Notes under the pieces: generated by a model
The model's input: only the letters and a program-made list of their open reading frames with translations
What the model was told of the DNA's origin: nothing
The model's database searches: none
Translations under genes and position numbers: made by a program
Assembly (NCBI RefSeq): GCF_000286955.2
Contig: NZ_AJYK02000020.1
Coordinates: 25,012-89,011, forward strand
Origin: Vibrio rumoiensis 1S-45
GTDB lineage: Bacteria > Pseudomonadota > Gammaproteobacteria > Enterobacterales > Vibrionaceae
Length of the DNA stretch: 64,000 nucleotides
Direction of reading: 5' to 3'
Shown: piece by piece, positions 1-9,226 of the stretch
Position numbering within the stretch: position 1 is the first letter of the stretch
Layout: each line of letters starts with the position of its first letter

Positions 1-741
1 TCTAACATCGCCAACATTGCTTTGATTTTAGGTATCACCGCTTTAATCAAACCACTGTCTATTGGTTCTACTATTCTGCGCCGTGAACTCCCACTGATGC
101 TCCTTGTCACATTAGTGGCAGGAGGCATACTTTGGGATAATTACCTTGGTTTTGCTGAAGGCTTACTGCTCATCGCTTTATTTGCAATTTTTATTATTGT
201 GATGCTCAAGATTAGCCAACAAGAAAAAAATAACCAAGATGTATTACTCGATCAACAAGAGTCAGACATCCCCGTTGGCGTGAGTAATAAAAACGCAATA
301 TTTTGGGTTGTTGTAGGCTTAATTTTACTGCCAATCTCGGCCAATTTACTGGTGAACAATGCGGTCATTATTGCTAAATACTTTGGCATGAGTGACCTTG
401 TTATAGGCTTAACCATTATTGCTATTGGAACCAGCCTACCCGAACTCGCCGCTTCACTTGCCGGAGTGTTAAAAGGTGAAGATGATATGGCAGTGGGTAA
501 TATCATTGGTTCGAACATTTTCAATATATTAGCGGTAATGGGGATCCCAGCATTGTTACATCCTTCCGTATTAAGTGAAGAGGCGATGGGGCGTGACTTT
601 TGGGTCATGCTCGGTTTATCACTCTTATTGGTGGTGATGGCGCTCGGTAAGTCTCGCAGTATCAACCGCATTGAAGGCGGCATATTATTCCTATGTTTCT
701 TATCTTATATCGGTTATCTGTTTTATAATATCAGTGCGTAA
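1..741 (+). CDS. yrbG: Calcium/sodium antiporter YrbG, 5' truncated by window edge
   Basis: Inner-membrane cation/Ca2+ exchanger (CaCA superfamily), expected to swap Ca2+ for Na+ or H+. The frame is open from base 1 and the first codons read SNIANIA, the tail of the family's first GSNIxN alpha-repeat motif, so the start lies upstream of the window. The second alpha-repeat is intact: GTSLPE at visible codons about 143-148 and GSNIFN at about 170-175. A hydrophilic acidic loop (about codons 70-97) separates the two membrane halves, and the protein ends in hydrophobic helices. It lies just upstream of kdsD, as in E. coli and vibrios, but a terminator hairpin at 806-830 separates the two. Family assignment is firm. 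The transported ion is inferred from the family, and the physiological role of YrbG is not settled. Confidence 0.9.
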   Translation, partial: SNIANIALILGITALIKPLSIGSTILRRELPLMLLVTLVAGGILWDNYLGFAEGLLLIALFAIFIIVMLKISQQEKNNQDVLLDQQESDIPVGVSNKNAIFWVVVGLILLPISANLLVNNAVIIAKYFGMSDLVIGLTIIAIGTSLPELAASLAGVLKGEDDMAVGNIIGSNIFNILAVMGIPALLHPSVLSEEAMGRDFWVMLGLSLLLVVMALGKSRSINRIEGGILFLCFLSYIGYLFYNISA

Positions 742-805
742 TAGAAAACTGATGATCATTTTATAGCCTGAACAACTTCAAGATGCAGAAGTCGTAGGCA
801 TAATT

Positions 806-830
806 AGGGTGACAATGATGTCGCCCTTTT
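806..830 (+). terminator. Rho-independent terminator after yrbG
   Basis: A 9-bp stem (806-814 with 819-827, one T-G wobble) with loop ATGA is followed by a short T-run and T-rich sequence. It would end yrbG transcription, implying that kdsD has its own promoter between here and 880. Confidence 0.6.
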
Positions 831-879
831 GCTTTAATATTCATATCACTTTTGTCTTAAACCATTAGGAATACCATTG

Positions 880-1851
880 ATGTCTACTTCATTTGATTAC
901 TGCGCTGCTGCAAAAGATGTGCTTGCTATTGAAATGCAAGGGCTACAACAACTCGCGCAATATTTTGATGACAGCTTCACTCAAGCTTGTGAATTAGTAC
1001 TGAACAACCAAGGAAAAGTGGTTGTTATGGGAATGGGTAAATCCGGACACATTGGTAAAAAAATTGCGGCAACGCTTGCTAGCACAGGTACTTCGGCATT
1101 TTTTGTACACCCTGGCGAAGCAAGCCATGGCGATCTTGGTATGGTTGAATCCGGTGATATTGTTTTAGCCATTTCAAATTCTGGCGAGTCATCAGAAATA
1201 TTATCGCTTTACCCTGTATTAAAACGCCGTAACATTCGCATCATCGGCATGACTGGCAAGCCTGAATCAAACATGGCAAAACTGGCAGATATCCACCTAC
1301 AGATCACCGTTCCAGAAGAAGCTTGTCCGCTTGATCTCGCTCCAACATCAAGCACCACTGCAACATTAGTCATGGGTGATGCTTTTGCAGTAGCGTTAAT
1401 GAAAGCACGCGGATTTACCGCTGAAGATTTTGCCCTATCTCATCCGGGTGGTGCATTAGGTCGTAAATTACTGTTGAAACTGTCTGATATTATGCATTCA
1501 GGCGCTGCGCTGCCAACGGTTCCTCAAGATGCTTTGATTCGTGATGCTCTATTAGAAGTATCACAAAAAGGTCTAGGCATGACCGCTGTTGTCGATAACG
1601 ATATGACGCTGCTAGGCATCTTCACCGATGGTGATTTACGCCGCTTACTGGATCAACGAATTGATGTTCATACCACACCGATCAACCAAGTGATGACCAA
1701 AAACCCAACGGTTGCCAATCCTAATCTATTGGCTGTTGAAGGGTTAAATATCATGCAAGAAAAAAGTATCAATGGCTTAATGCTATGCCAAGATGGTAAA
1801 TTAGTTGGCGCACTGAATATGCACGACTTATTAAAAGCTGGAGTAATGTAA
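880..1851 (+). CDS. kdsD: D-arabinose 5-phosphate isomerase KdsD
   Basis: Converts ribulose 5-phosphate to arabinose 5-phosphate, the first committed step to the LPS sugar Kdo; cytoplasmic. An N-terminal SIS domain (about residues 40-180) shows GKSGHIGKK near residue 52, HPGEASHGD near 77 and SNSGES near 100. Two CBS domains fill about residues 205-323. The length of 323 aa is close to the 328 aa of the E. coli enzyme. A TTG codon at 877 extends the frame by one codon, but ATG at 880 lies 9 nt after AGGA (867-870) and is preferred. The stop overlaps the kdsC start by one base, so the two are translationally coupled and supply consecutive Kdo-pathway enzymes. Confidence 0.95.
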   Translation: MSTSFDYCAAAKDVLAIEMQGLQQLAQYFDDSFTQACELVLNNQGKVVVMGMGKSGHIGKKIAATLASTGTSAFFVHPGEASHGDLGMVESGDIVLAISNSGESSEILSLYPVLKRRNIRIIGMTGKPESNMAKLADIHLQITVPEEACPLDLAPTSSTTATLVMGDAFAVALMKARGFTAEDFALSHPGGALGRKLLLKLSDIMHSGAALPTVPQDALIRDALLEVSQKGLGMTAVVDNDMTLLGIFTDGDLRRLLDQRIDVHTTPINQVMTKNPTVANPNLLAVEGLNIMQEKSINGLMLCQDGKLVGALNMHDLLKAGVM

Positions 1852-2408
1852 TGAGCCGAATGACACCAACCCCCTACGGACAAGCCCCAACGGCTATTTT
1901 AAAAATAGCGAAAAACATCAAACTATTAATTTGTGATGTCGATGGCGTGTTTTCTGATGGATTGGTGTACATGGGTAATCAAGGTGAAGAATTAAAGACC
2001 TTCCATACTCGTGATGGCTATGGCGTGAAATCGTTAATGCAAGCAGGCATTGAAATTGCGATCATTACCGGTCGTCAATCCAAAATAGTCGAAAACCGGA
2101 TGAAAGCGTTGGGTATTAATTTAATTTACCAAGGTCAAGACAATAAATTGATCGCCTACCAAGATATTTTGAATAAACTAAAAATATCCCCCGAACAAGT
2201 CGGTTATATTGGTGATGATCTCATTGATTGGCCTGTTATGGAAAAAGTCGCACTTAAAGTGAGCGTAGCAGATGGGCACCCTCTTTTGGTTCAACGTGCC
2301 AATTACGTCACTCACATTAAAGGTGGTCATGGCGCAGTACGTGAAGTTTGTGATTTGATATTACAAGCCAGAGATGAGCTTGAGGCTTACCAAGGTTTAA
2401 GTATATGA
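1851..2408 (+). CDS. kdsC: 3-deoxy-D-manno-octulosonate 8-phosphate phosphatase KdsC
   Basis: HAD-superfamily phosphatase that hydrolyses Kdo 8-phosphate to Kdo and phosphate for LPS inner-core synthesis. The catalytic DVDGV motif is at residues 29-33 (nucleophile D29, acid/base D31). ITGRQS follows as motif II and GYIGDDLIDW as the Mg2+-binding motif. At 185 aa it is a cap-less C0-type HAD protein of the size expected for KdsC. Its ATG shares one base with the kdsD stop, and its TGA overlaps the lptC ATG (ATGA), so kdsD-kdsC-lptC are tightly coupled. Confidence 0.95.
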   Translation: MSRMTPTPYGQAPTAILKIAKNIKLLICDVDGVFSDGLVYMGNQGEELKTFHTRDGYGVKSLMQAGIEIAIITGRQSKIVENRMKALGINLIYQGQDNKLIAYQDILNKLKISPEQVGYIGDDLIDWPVMEKVALKVSVADGHPLLVQRANYVTHIKGGHGAVREVCDLILQARDELEAYQGLSI

Positions 2409-2968
2409 GCCTATCCAAACTCACGTATCTCGTACTTTTTTTTATCGCTTCATGGTCGGCGTATTATTTATACGAAAAATCAGCAACCGATGTTGATCAA
2501 GTCGCCCCGAGCACAGAAGCGCCAATGTTCACAGGTAGTGACTTATACAATACCAGTTATGATATTAATGGATTAAGAAACTATAAAATCCATTCAACAT
2601 CACTTGAACATTACGCCCAAACAGGCAAGACTACTTTTTATCAACCTAGGCTCATCGTCTATCGTGAAGGTACAATTGATGAGTGGGTCGTTACTTCCGA
2701 CACAGGCGTGCTAGATAAAGAAAATGTATTAACGCTCAATGGTAATGTTGTGGCAAGAAACACGCTACCGGATTCAAGTTTTGATAAACTTACCACCGAT
2801 ACCATGCAGCTAAACCTTAAGACCAAAGATTTCTCAAGTGACACGAAAGTCACCATGACAGGTCCACAATTTATTAATATAGGGAACGCGATGAAAGGCA
2901 ACTTCGACGCCAATGTCGCCACTCTGTTTAACCAAGTTCAAGGTAAATATGAAACTCTCACACCTTAG
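2405..2968 (+). CDS. lptC: LPS export ABC transporter periplasmic protein LptC
   Basis: Bitopic inner-membrane component of the Lpt bridge. It receives LPS from the LptB2FG extractor and passes it to LptA. A single N-terminal transmembrane helix (about residues 6-24) is followed by a periplasmic beta-jellyroll with alternating hydrophobic strands. The 187-aa length fits the family (E. coli 191 aa). The start overlaps the kdsC stop by 4 bases and the 3' end overlaps the lptA start by 20 bases, so it lies inside the kdsD-lptB operon. Sequence conservation is low in this family; the assignment rests on domain shape plus invariant gene order. Confidence 0.93.
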   Translation: MSLSKLTYLVLFFIASWSAYYLYEKSATDVDQVAPSTEAPMFTGSDLYNTSYDINGLRNYKIHSTSLEHYAQTGKTTFYQPRLIVYREGTIDEWVVTSDTGVLDKENVLTLNGNVVARNTLPDSSFDKLTTDTMQLNLKTKDFSSDTKVTMTGPQFINIGNAMKGNFDANVATLFNQVQGKYETLTP

Positions 2969-3452
2969 TCTATTTCTTTGTTTACTTGCCCCTTCTGCAT
3001 CTTGGGCTTTAACGAGCGATCGTGAACAACCGATTTATATCGACTCTGATCAGCAAAATATCGATATGAAAAGCAATAAAGTAACTTTCACTGGTAATGT
3101 GACTTTAAAGCAAGGCAGCATTCATATTACCGCTGATACCCTAATTGTCTTTCGCGATGCCAAGACAGGAGAACTAACTGAGCTTCAAGGTTATGGTGAA
3201 CCTTCTCACTTTTCGCAAAAGACCGATGATGGCAAAACACTGAAAGGCCAAGCTAATACTTTAGTGTACAAGGTCAAAGACGATAAATTAGTCATGACCA
3301 CCAATGCAGAACTGCATCAAGATGATAGTGTTATTCGTGGTAAAGTCATCACCTACCACATTTCAAGCCAGAATTTAAAGGCTGATGGTGGTGGTAAAAG
3401 TGGCGAGCGAGTATCAACCGTTATACAGCCTTCTCAATTGGAACAAAAATAA
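2949..3452 (+). CDS. lptA: LPS transport periplasmic protein LptA
   Basis: Periplasmic OstA-like beta-jellyroll protein that oligomerises to bridge LptC and the outer-membrane LptDE translocon. Start chosen at ATG 2949: it gives a clean Sec signal peptide (MKLSHLSLF..., cleavage after ASWA at about residue 20) and follows AAGG. The longer frame from 2913 would put a polar extension before the signal. The mature part begins LTSDREQPI and contains the typical [19 protein letters not shown] strand pattern. At 167 aa it is slightly shorter than E. coli LptA (185 aa). The lptB ATG follows the stop after one base. Confidence 0.94.
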   Translation: MKLSHLSLFLCLLAPSASWALTSDREQPIYIDSDQQNIDMKSNKVTFTGNVTLKQGSIHITADTLIVFRDAKTGELTELQGYGEPSHFSQKTDDGKTLKGQANTLVYKVKDDKLVMTTNAELHQDDSVIRGKVITYHISSQNLKADGGGKSGERVSTVIQPSQLEQK

Positions 3453-3453
3453 T

Positions 3454-4179
3454 ATGGCAACGCTAAAAGCAGAAAAACTTGCCAAAACCTACGGCACTCG
3501 AAAAGTCGTCAGTGATGTTGGCTTAGAAGTAAAATCAGGGCAAATCGTTGGGTTGCTTGGGCCAAATGGAGCTGGTAAAACTACCTCATTCTATATGATC
3601 GTGGGGTTAGTTAGCCGCGATGAAGGCACAATCAGCATTGATGACGAAGACATTAGTATTCTTCCAATGCATCAGCGTTCTCGTATGGGAATTGGCTATT
3701 TACCTCAGGAAGCCTCAATTTTCCGTAAACTCTCAGTTGAAGACAACATCATGGCAGTACTGCAAACCCGTGATGAACTAACCAAAATGGATAAGCAAGA
3801 TCGCTTAGAAGAATTGCTTGATGAATTTCATATTCAGCATATTCGTAAAAGTAACGGAATGGCATTATCCGGTGGTGAACGTCGCCGAGTAGAAATAGCC
3901 CGAGCGCTTGCTGCCAATCCTAAATTTATTTTACTTGATGAACCCTTTGCTGGGGTTGACCCAATTTCGGTTATCGATATCAAGAAAATCATTGAACACT
4001 TACGTGATCGTGGCTTAGGAGTGTTAATTACCGACCATAACGTACGTGAAACGCTAGACGTATGTGAACATGCTTACATCGTAAGCCAAGGTCATTTAAT
4101 TGCCAACGGCACGCCTGAAGAAGTGCTCAATAATGAACAAGTGAAGAAAGTCTATTTAGGTGAACAATTCCGCTTATAG
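3454..4179 (+). CDS. lptB: LPS export ABC transporter ATPase LptB
   Basis: ATPase that powers LPS extraction from the inner membrane with LptF/LptG (not in this window). At 241 aa it matches the E. coli length exactly from ATG 3454; the longer frame from 3385 runs back into lptA and is rejected. Walker A GPNGAGKT is at 36-43, the ABC signature LSGGE at 138-142, Walker B FILLDEP at 158-164, and the switch histidine at 195. It is the last gene of the kdsD-lptB set; rpoN follows 95 bp later, the order conserved across gammaproteobacteria. Confidence 0.97.
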   Translation: MATLKAEKLAKTYGTRKVVSDVGLEVKSGQIVGLLGPNGAGKTTSFYMIVGLVSRDEGTISIDDEDISILPMHQRSRMGIGYLPQEASIFRKLSVEDNIMAVLQTRDELTKMDKQDRLEELLDEFHIQHIRKSNGMALSGGERRRVEIARALAANPKFILLDEPFAGVDPISVIDIKKIIEHLRDRGLGVLITDHNVRETLDVCEHAYIVSQGHLIANGTPEEVLNNEQVKKVYLGEQFRL

Positions 4180-4200
4180 CTCGTTTTAGCCAGTTTAATT

Positions 4201-4230
4201 CTAGCTGATGAAGGATTCATCAATCGCTAG
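4201..4230 (+). other. Hairpin between lptB and rpoN
   Basis: Inverted repeat: CTAGC-TGATGAA pairs with TTCATCA and GCTAG across a GGA loop, with a 3-nt bulge (ATC). No T-run follows, so it is not a classic terminator. It could be an mRNA stability or attenuation element between lptB and rpoN. Confidence 0.4.
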
Positions 4231-4258
4231 TTTAAAGCAGTATGGATAGGGATATTAC

Positions 4259-4276
4259 AAGGCATGAGTATTGCAT
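4259..4276 (+). promoter_or_regulatory. Sigma-54 -24/-12-like element on the rpoN start codon
   Basis: GGCAT-GAGTA-TTGC: GG at 4261-4262 and GC at 4273-4274 are separated by exactly 10 nt, with TTGC at the -12 end, close to the YTGGCACrNNNNTTGC consensus. The ATG of rpoN begins immediately after the GC. A transcript from here would start inside the gene, so if it is real the likely role is autorepression by RpoN binding. It could be coincidence. Confidence 0.3.
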
Positions 4277-5744
4277 GAAGTCATCATTACAACTTAAGTT
4301 TGGTCAACACCTTTCAATGACCCCACAATTGCAACAGGCCATTCGCCTTTTGCAACTGTCTACCTTGGATTTACAACAAGAAATTCAAGAAGCGCTCGAT
4401 TCCAATCCGCTTTTAGAGCTCGATGAATCGGTCGATGAAGTCACCGCACAAGAAAGTAATGGCTCGCCGAAAGTTGAGTCAGAAGAGCCTTCTTTACCTG
4501 AGCAATCTGAACATGACATGGCCGATAGCTCTGAGCATATCGAACAGTCAACCATCAGCGATGATCTTTCTATTGATGCCAGTTGGGAGGATGTCTATAG
4601 CTCAAATACCGGTAGTACAGGTATTAGCCAAGATGCTGAACTACCAGTTTATCAAGGTGAAACAACAGAAACACTGCAAGATTACCTCGAATGGCAGCTC
4701 GAACTTACGCCTTTTTCCGATACCGACAGAACCATCGCTAGAGCCATTTTAGATGCGCTTGATCAACACGGTTACCTCACCGAAACATTAGAAGATATTC
4801 GTCAAAGCACAGGCAATGATGAAATAGAAATTGATGAAGTAGAAGCGGTATTAAAACGTATTCAGCAGTTTGATCCTCTTGGTGTCGCCTCAAGAAATCT
4901 ACAAGAGTGCTTGTTATTACAATTAGCCATTTACCCTAAAGATACTCCATGGCTCACTGAAGCTAAAATGGTGTTACAAAATCATATTGACCAACTAGGC
5001 AATCGTGATTACAAGCTAATTTGTAAAGAAGCTAAGTTAAAAGAAGACGAGTTGAAGCAGGTTTTATCGTTAATTCAACAACTTGATCCGCGCCCAGGAA
5101 ACAATGTCAATGTCGATGAAATTGAATACATTGTGCCTGATGTCTCGGTATTTAAAGATAAAGGCAAATGGACAGTTGCCATAAATCCCGACAGTGTGCC
5201 ACGCTTAAAAGTGAATCAACAATACGCCGCTTTTAGCAAAGGCAATAGCGCTGACAGTCAATACATTCGCACCCATGTCCAAGAAGCCAAATGGTTAATC
5301 AAAAGCCTTGAAAGCAGAAATGAGACATTGCTCAAAGTTGCTCGATGCATAGTTGAACATCAGCAAGGTTTCTTTGAACATGGTGAAGAAGCGATGAAGC
5401 CGATGGTATTAAATGACATCGCCCTTGATGTCGATATGCATGAATCAACCATTTCACGAGTCACTACTCAGAAATACATGCACACGCCAAGAGGGATTTT
5501 TGAGTTGAAATATTTCTTCTCAAGTCATGTGAATACCGATGCTGGTGGAGAATGCTCTTCCACCGCTATTCGGGCTCTAATTAAAAAACTCGTGGCTGCT
5601 GAAGACAGTAAAAAACCACTGAGTGATAGTAAGATTGCAGCGCTTTTAGTTGATCAAGGAATACAAGTTGCCAGACGCACGATAGCCAAATATCGAGAGT
5701 CACTTGGCATCGCCCCTTCTAGTCAACGTAAACGCTTACTCTAA
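4275..5744 (+). CDS. rpoN: RNA polymerase sigma-54 factor RpoN
   Basis: Sigma-54, which directs transcription from -24/-12 promoters with bacterial enhancer-binding proteins. In vibrios it controls flagella, nitrogen assimilation and quorum-sensing sRNAs. The N-terminal region I is Gln-rich ([15 protein letters not shown]). An acidic region II follows at about 45-115, then the core-binding and HTH regions. The RpoN box [10 protein letters not shown] is at about 466-475, 14 residues from the end. The 489-aa start at ATG 4275 matches the family N-terminus (MKxxLQLK); an in-frame ATG at 4242 adds 11 residues unlike the family. The SD is weak (AAGG 12 nt upstream). A sigma-54-like element overlaps the start. 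Confidence 0.96.
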   Translation: MKSSLQLKFGQHLSMTPQLQQAIRLLQLSTLDLQQEIQEALDSNPLLELDESVDEVTAQESNGSPKVESEEPSLPEQSEHDMADSSEHIEQSTISDDLSIDASWEDVYSSNTGSTGISQDAELPVYQGETTETLQDYLEWQLELTPFSDTDRTIARAILDALDQHGYLTETLEDIRQSTGNDEIEIDEVEAVLKRIQQFDPLGVASRNLQECLLLQLAIYPKDTPWLTEAKMVLQNHIDQLGNRDYKLICKEAKLKEDELKQVLSLIQQLDPRPGNNVNVDEIEYIVPDVSVFKDKGKWTVAINPDSVPRLKVNQQYAAFSKGNSADSQYIRTHVQEAKWLIKSLESRNETLLKVARCIVEHQQGFFEHGEEAMKPMVLNDIALDVDMHESTISRVTTQKYMHTPRGIFELKYFFSSHVNTDAGGECSSTAIRALIKKLVAAEDSKKPLSDSKIAALLVDQGIQVARRTIAKYRESLGIAPSSQRKRLL

Positions 5745-5773
5745 GGAGTAGCGACAACCAAAGAGGAAAGTCT

Positions 5774-6061
5774 ATGCAAATGAATATTACTGGACATCAT
5801 GTAGAGCTTACTGATGCACTTAACGACTACGTTAATACCAAATTCCAAAAGCTAGAACGTTTCTTCGAGCACATAAACAATACTCATGTCGTCTTGCGAG
5901 TTGAAAAATTACAGCAAATTGCCGAAGCAACACTACATGTAAATCACGGGGAAATACACGCTTCCTCGCAAAATGAGAATATGTATGCTTCAATTGATGA
6001 CTTGGTCGATAAACTCGCCCGTCAATTAAGTAAACACAAAGAAAAATTAAGTAGCCATTAA
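5774..6061 (+). CDS. hpf: Ribosome hibernation promoting factor HPF (short form)
   Basis: Small ribosome-associated protein that promotes 100S dimer formation in stationary phase and protects idle ribosomes. The 95-aa single-domain form (sigma-54 modulation / S30EA family, beta-alpha-beta-beta-beta-alpha) equals the E. coli short HPF in length and lacks the C-terminal dimerisation domain of long HPF. It starts MQMNITGHHVELTDAL and ends in a basic Lys/His-rich helix. A good SD (GAGGAAAG, 5763-5770) precedes ATG 5774. It sits 29 bp after rpoN and 2 bp before ptsN, the conserved rpoN-hpf-ptsN arrangement. Confidence 0.96.
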   Translation: MQMNITGHHVELTDALNDYVNTKFQKLERFFEHINNTHVVLRVEKLQQIAEATLHVNHGEIHASSQNENMYASIDDLVDKLARQLSKHKEKLSSH

Positions 6062-6063
6062 CC

Positions 6064-6510
6064 ATGCATTTAAATGAAGTATTATCACTGGACTGCACCA
6101 AAACGGCAGTCCAGTGTACAAGTAAAAAACGTGCACTAGAAATCATTAGTGAAATCGCAGCCGAGCACAGTGGCATCAATTCAAATAAGCTTTTTGAATG
6201 CATGCTCAACCGTGAAAAAGTCGGTACGACTGGCATCGGTAATGGCATCGCCATTCCACATGGCCGTATGATGGAAAGCGATAAAGCGATTGCGGTATTA
6301 CTTCAATGCGAACAACCCGTTGATTTTGATGCCATCGATAGCCGCCCAGTGGATATTATGTTCGCCCTTTTTGTGCCTGATGAGCAATGTAAACTGCATT
6401 TAAAAACCCTGTCATTGATGGCAGAAAAGCTCAATGACAAAGCAACACTCAAACAACTTCGTCATGCGGGATCCGATCAAGAACTTTACGACATCATGGT
6501 TAATAACTAA
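6064..6510 (+). CDS. ptsN: Nitrogen-regulatory PTS enzyme IIA (EIIA-Ntr)
   Basis: Terminal phosphoacceptor of the nitrogen phosphotransferase chain (PtsP to Npr to PtsN). It regulates potassium transport and other targets according to its phosphorylation state and carries no sugar. The EIIA fructose/mannitol-type fold shows [15 protein letters not shown]; the phosphorylatable histidine is H66. The 148-aa length is a little shorter than E. coli (163 aa). The stop overlaps the rapZ ATG by one base. It is encoded with its phosphodonor npr and with rpoN, as is usual. Confidence 0.96.
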   Translation: MHLNEVLSLDCTKTAVQCTSKKRALEIISEIAAEHSGINSNKLFECMLNREKVGTTGIGNGIAIPHGRMMESDKAIAVLLQCEQPVDFDAIDSRPVDIMFALFVPDEQCKLHLKTLSLMAEKLNDKATLKQLRHAGSDQELYDIMVNN

Positions 6511-7391
6511 TGACACCGTCCGATCCAAATAAATTGCGCATTATTGTCGTCAGTGGCCAATCAGGCGCTGGAAAAAGTGTTGCATTACGAGTGTTGGAAG
6601 ATTTAGGTTATTACTGTGTTGATAACTTACCGGTTAATCTCCTAGATGATTTTGTTTCCTCTGTTCGTACTAGTAAACAAAATGTCGCCGTTAGCATTGA
6701 TATTAGAAATCTCCCTCAAGATCCAACAGCCATTTCCACTACGCTGCAAAACTTGAAGCAAATCTACGATGTTAACGTATTGTTTTTAGATGCTGACGAA
6801 ACCACATTACTGAAACGTTATAGTGAAACTCGTCGTATCCATCCCCTTTCGATGCTAAAAGAAAAGCTTTCTTTAGATCAAGCTATTGAACTTGAGAAAA
6901 ACCTCTTGCTGAACCTAAAAGAAGAAGCGGATCTTGTCCTAGACAGCAGTAATTTATCTTTGCATGAATTAAGCGAAACCGTACGAATTCGAGTACAAGG
7001 CAGAGAATCAAAAAATCTCGTGATGGTATTTGAATCTTTCGGCTTCAAATATGGCCTGCCTAATGATGCAGATTACGTCTTCGATGTTCGCTTTTTACCT
7101 AACCCTCACTGGGTACCAGAACTTCGTCCACTAACCGGACTTGATCAGCTTATCGTTGATTTTCTGGATGCTCAAGACGATGTCATCGAACTTAATCACA
7201 GCATTGAAGCATTTATTGAAAAATGGTTGCCATTACTTGAAAAAAATAACCGCAGCTATTTAACCGTTGCGATTGGTTGCACTGGTGGTAAACATCGTTC
7301 AGTCTATCTCACTCAAAAATTAGGTGATCATTTCAAAGAAAAAGGTCATCAAGTCCAAATCCGTCATACTAGCTTAGAGAAAAACTTATAA
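6510..7391 (+). CDS. rapZ: RNase adapter protein RapZ
   Basis: P-loop nucleotide-binding protein (YvcJ/RapZ family). In enterobacteria it binds the sRNA GlmZ and presents it to RNase E, adjusting glucosamine-6-phosphate synthase; whether the same RNA target exists here is not shown. Walker A GQSGAGKS is at 16-23. The C-terminal family signature [11 protein letters not shown] is present near residue 250. At 293 aa it is slightly longer than the E. coli protein (284 aa). Start and stop each overlap neighbours by one base (ptsN and npr), indicating translational coupling through the PTS-Ntr genes. Confidence 0.95.
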   Translation: MTPSDPNKLRIIVVSGQSGAGKSVALRVLEDLGYYCVDNLPVNLLDDFVSSVRTSKQNVAVSIDIRNLPQDPTAISTTLQNLKQIYDVNVLFLDADETTLLKRYSETRRIHPLSMLKEKLSLDQAIELEKNLLLNLKEEADLVLDSSNLSLHELSETVRIRVQGRESKNLVMVFESFGFKYGLPNDADYVFDVRFLPNPHWVPELRPLTGLDQLIVDFLDAQDDVIELNHSIEAFIEKWLPLLEKNNRSYLTVAIGCTGGKHRSVYLTQKLGDHFKEKGHQVQIRHTSLEKNL

Positions 7392-7666
7392 TGGATCAGT
7401 GCCAACAAACCGTTTTAATACAAAATCGATTAGGTTTACATGCGCGTGCTGCCATTAAATTAGTCGAATTAGCCCAAAGTTTTGATGCCACTTTAACCAT
7501 CAGTAATGGCGAAAAAGAAGTGACTGCCGACAGTGTGATGGGATTATTATTGCTTGAATCATCTCAAGGTCAAAATATTGATATCAGTGCAAAAGGCGCT
7601 CAAGCGCAACAAGCGTTATCTGCAGTTTGTGCATTAATTGAACAGAAATTCGACGAAGAAGAATAA
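7391..7666 (+). CDS. npr: Phosphocarrier protein Npr (NPr, HPr-like)
   Basis: HPr-family carrier of the nitrogen PTS that passes phosphate from PtsP to PtsN. It is 91 aa, the standard size. The active-site segment [10 protein letters not shown] places the phosphorylated histidine at H17, and a conserved Ser-containing segment ([15 protein letters not shown]) lies near residues 47-61. The ATG overlaps the rapZ stop by one base. It is the last gene of the rpoN-hpf-ptsN-rapZ-npr run; 115 bp of non-coding sequence follows before mgtE. Confidence 0.95.
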   Translation: MDQCQQTVLIQNRLGLHARAAIKLVELAQSFDATLTISNGEKEVTADSVMGLLLLESSQGQNIDISAKGAQAQQALSAVCALIEQKFDEEE

Positions 7667-7781
7667 TCCCCATACTTTTCATAGAAATTTCTTTTTACAC
7701 TCCTAGTAAACGAATGACAATTTGCCTTAAATTAGGCTAAGATTCATGCCTCAATATTAATGGCTCATTTAGGAGGAGAGT

Positions 7782-9152
7782 ATGGCTGAACAATTAGAGT
7801 TTGAACTCACCCATCAGACCCTCCAAGAAGTCAGTGACGCAATTGAAAATGGTCGTTTTGTCCATGTCCGCAGACAACTGCAAGACATGGAACCTGAAGA
7901 TATTGCACACCTTTTAGAAGCATCCCCCCATCGAAGCCGTGATGTTCTATGGCAACTTACCGATCCTGAAGATTATGGTGAAATCCTTGATGAGCTTTCC
8001 GAAGACATCAAAGATAGCATCGTCTCTAAAATGGCTCCGGAAAAGCTGGCAGAAGCCACCGAAGGCATGGACACCGATGATGTCGCTTATGTCTTGCGTA
8101 GCTTACCGGACGATGTATCTCGTGAAGTTCTGGATCAAATGGATTCAGAAGATCGTGAACGTGTCGAGATCGCACTTTCTTATTCAGAGGATAGTGCCGG
8201 TGGTTTGATGAACACCGATGTGATCACCATTCGTAGTGATGTAGATGTCGATGTGGTTCTACGTTACCTGCGCATGAAGGGTGAATTACCTGAAGCAACC
8301 GATGCTTTGTATGTAATTGATAGCGACGATAAGCTAATTGGACACTTATCTTTAACCAGTTTAATCACCGCCCAAACCGATGTATCGATTACAGAGTTAA
8401 TGGATGATGCCGATGAGGCGATTTCTGTCGATGCCAGTGCCACTGATGTCGCCAGCTTATTCGAACGTCGTAACTGGGTATCTGCACCTGTCGTTAACCA
8501 TGAAAATCAACTGGTTGGTCGTATTACCATCGATGATGTGGTTGACGTTATTCGTGAAGATGCCGAACACTCAATGATGAGTATGGCTGGTCTAGACGAT
8601 GACGCCGATACTTTTGCACCCGTCATCAAGTCGGTGCGCCGTCGTAGTATTTGGTTAGGCGCTAACGTATTAGCGGCTTTAGCTGCCGCCTCCGTTTCTA
8701 ACATGTTTGAAGGCACTTTAGCGCAAATGGCATCTGTGGCCGTTTTAATGACCATTGTTCCATCTATGGGTGGCGTCGCTGGTAATCAAACCGTTGCACT
8801 GGTTATTCGTGGTTTAGCACTTGGGCATATCGGTAATACCAACCAACGATCGCTACTATTAAAAGAAGCCTCCATCGGCTTATTAAACGGTATTCTGTGG
8901 GCAATCATTATTGGTGGCATTGTAGTAATTTGGAAAGACAGTTTGATCTTGGGCATGATCATGTCGGCTGCCATGTTAGCTAACTTACTGGCCGCTGGTA
9001 TTGCTGGGGTGACCATTCCAATCATGCTGAAAAAAATGAACATCGATCCAGCATTAGCTGGAGGAATGGCACTGACAACCGTGACCGATATGGTGGGCTT
9101 GTCGGCATTTTTAGGTCTCGCAACCTTAATGATTAATTTGAACTTGATCTAA
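7782..9152 (+). CDS. mgtE: Magnesium transporter MgtE
   Basis: Dimeric Mg2+ channel whose cytoplasmic domains sense intracellular Mg2+ and close the pore. The N domain (about residues 15-125) has the superhelical EDIAHLL/DDVAYVLRSLPDD repeats. Two CBS domains cover about 130-255, and five transmembrane helices fill about 285-456. The conserved pore segment PSMGGVAGNQT starts near residue 327. The 456-aa length is standard. A very strong SD (AGGAGGAGAG, 7771-7780) precedes the ATG. A candidate promoter (ATGACA, 18-nt spacer, TAAGAT) ends about 45 nt upstream. It is followed by a strong terminator and is probably monocistronic. Confidence 0.96.
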   Translation: MAEQLEFELTHQTLQEVSDAIENGRFVHVRRQLQDMEPEDIAHLLEASPHRSRDVLWQLTDPEDYGEILDELSEDIKDSIVSKMAPEKLAEATEGMDTDDVAYVLRSLPDDVSREVLDQMDSEDRERVEIALSYSEDSAGGLMNTDVITIRSDVDVDVVLRYLRMKGELPEATDALYVIDSDDKLIGHLSLTSLITAQTDVSITELMDDADEAISVDASATDVASLFERRNWVSAPVVNHENQLVGRITIDDVVDVIREDAEHSMMSMAGLDDDADTFAPVIKSVRRRSIWLGANVLAALAAASVSNMFEGTLAQMASVAVLMTIVPSMGGVAGNQTVALVIRGLALGHIGNTNQRSLLLKEASIGLLNGILWAIIIGGIVVIWKDSLILGMIMSAAMLANLLAAGIAGVTIPIMLKKMNIDPALAGGMALTTVTDMVGLSAFLGLATLMINLNLI

Positions 9153-9190
9153 CCGAACTATCTTTAAGCGCTGTTCAAATATTGTGTAAT

Positions 9191-9226
9191 GGGCACTCGA
9201 ATCTAATTCAAGTGCCCATATTTTTT
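9191..9226 (+). terminator. Rho-independent terminator after mgtE
   Basis: GGGCACT pairs with AGTGCCC, and an inner GAAT/ATTC pairing extends the stem beyond one mismatch (9191-9217). TATTTTTT follows. It lies between convergent mgtE (+) and pmbA (-). The T-run is only on the + side. Confidence 0.85.

Noticed and set aside
252..683. 143-aa minus-strand open frame opposite yrbG
   Set aside because: Shadow of the antiporter gene: it lies wholly opposite the conserved GTSLPE/GSNIFN frame and resembles no family I know.
5832..6254. 140-aa minus-strand open frame opposite hpf and ptsN
   Set aside because: Overlaps two strongly conserved genes on the other strand and has no SD or family signature.
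7667..7781. Possible Mg2+ riboswitch before mgtE
   Set aside because: The spacer is only 115 bp with no M-box-like conserved blocks; a simple promoter and strong SD explain it.
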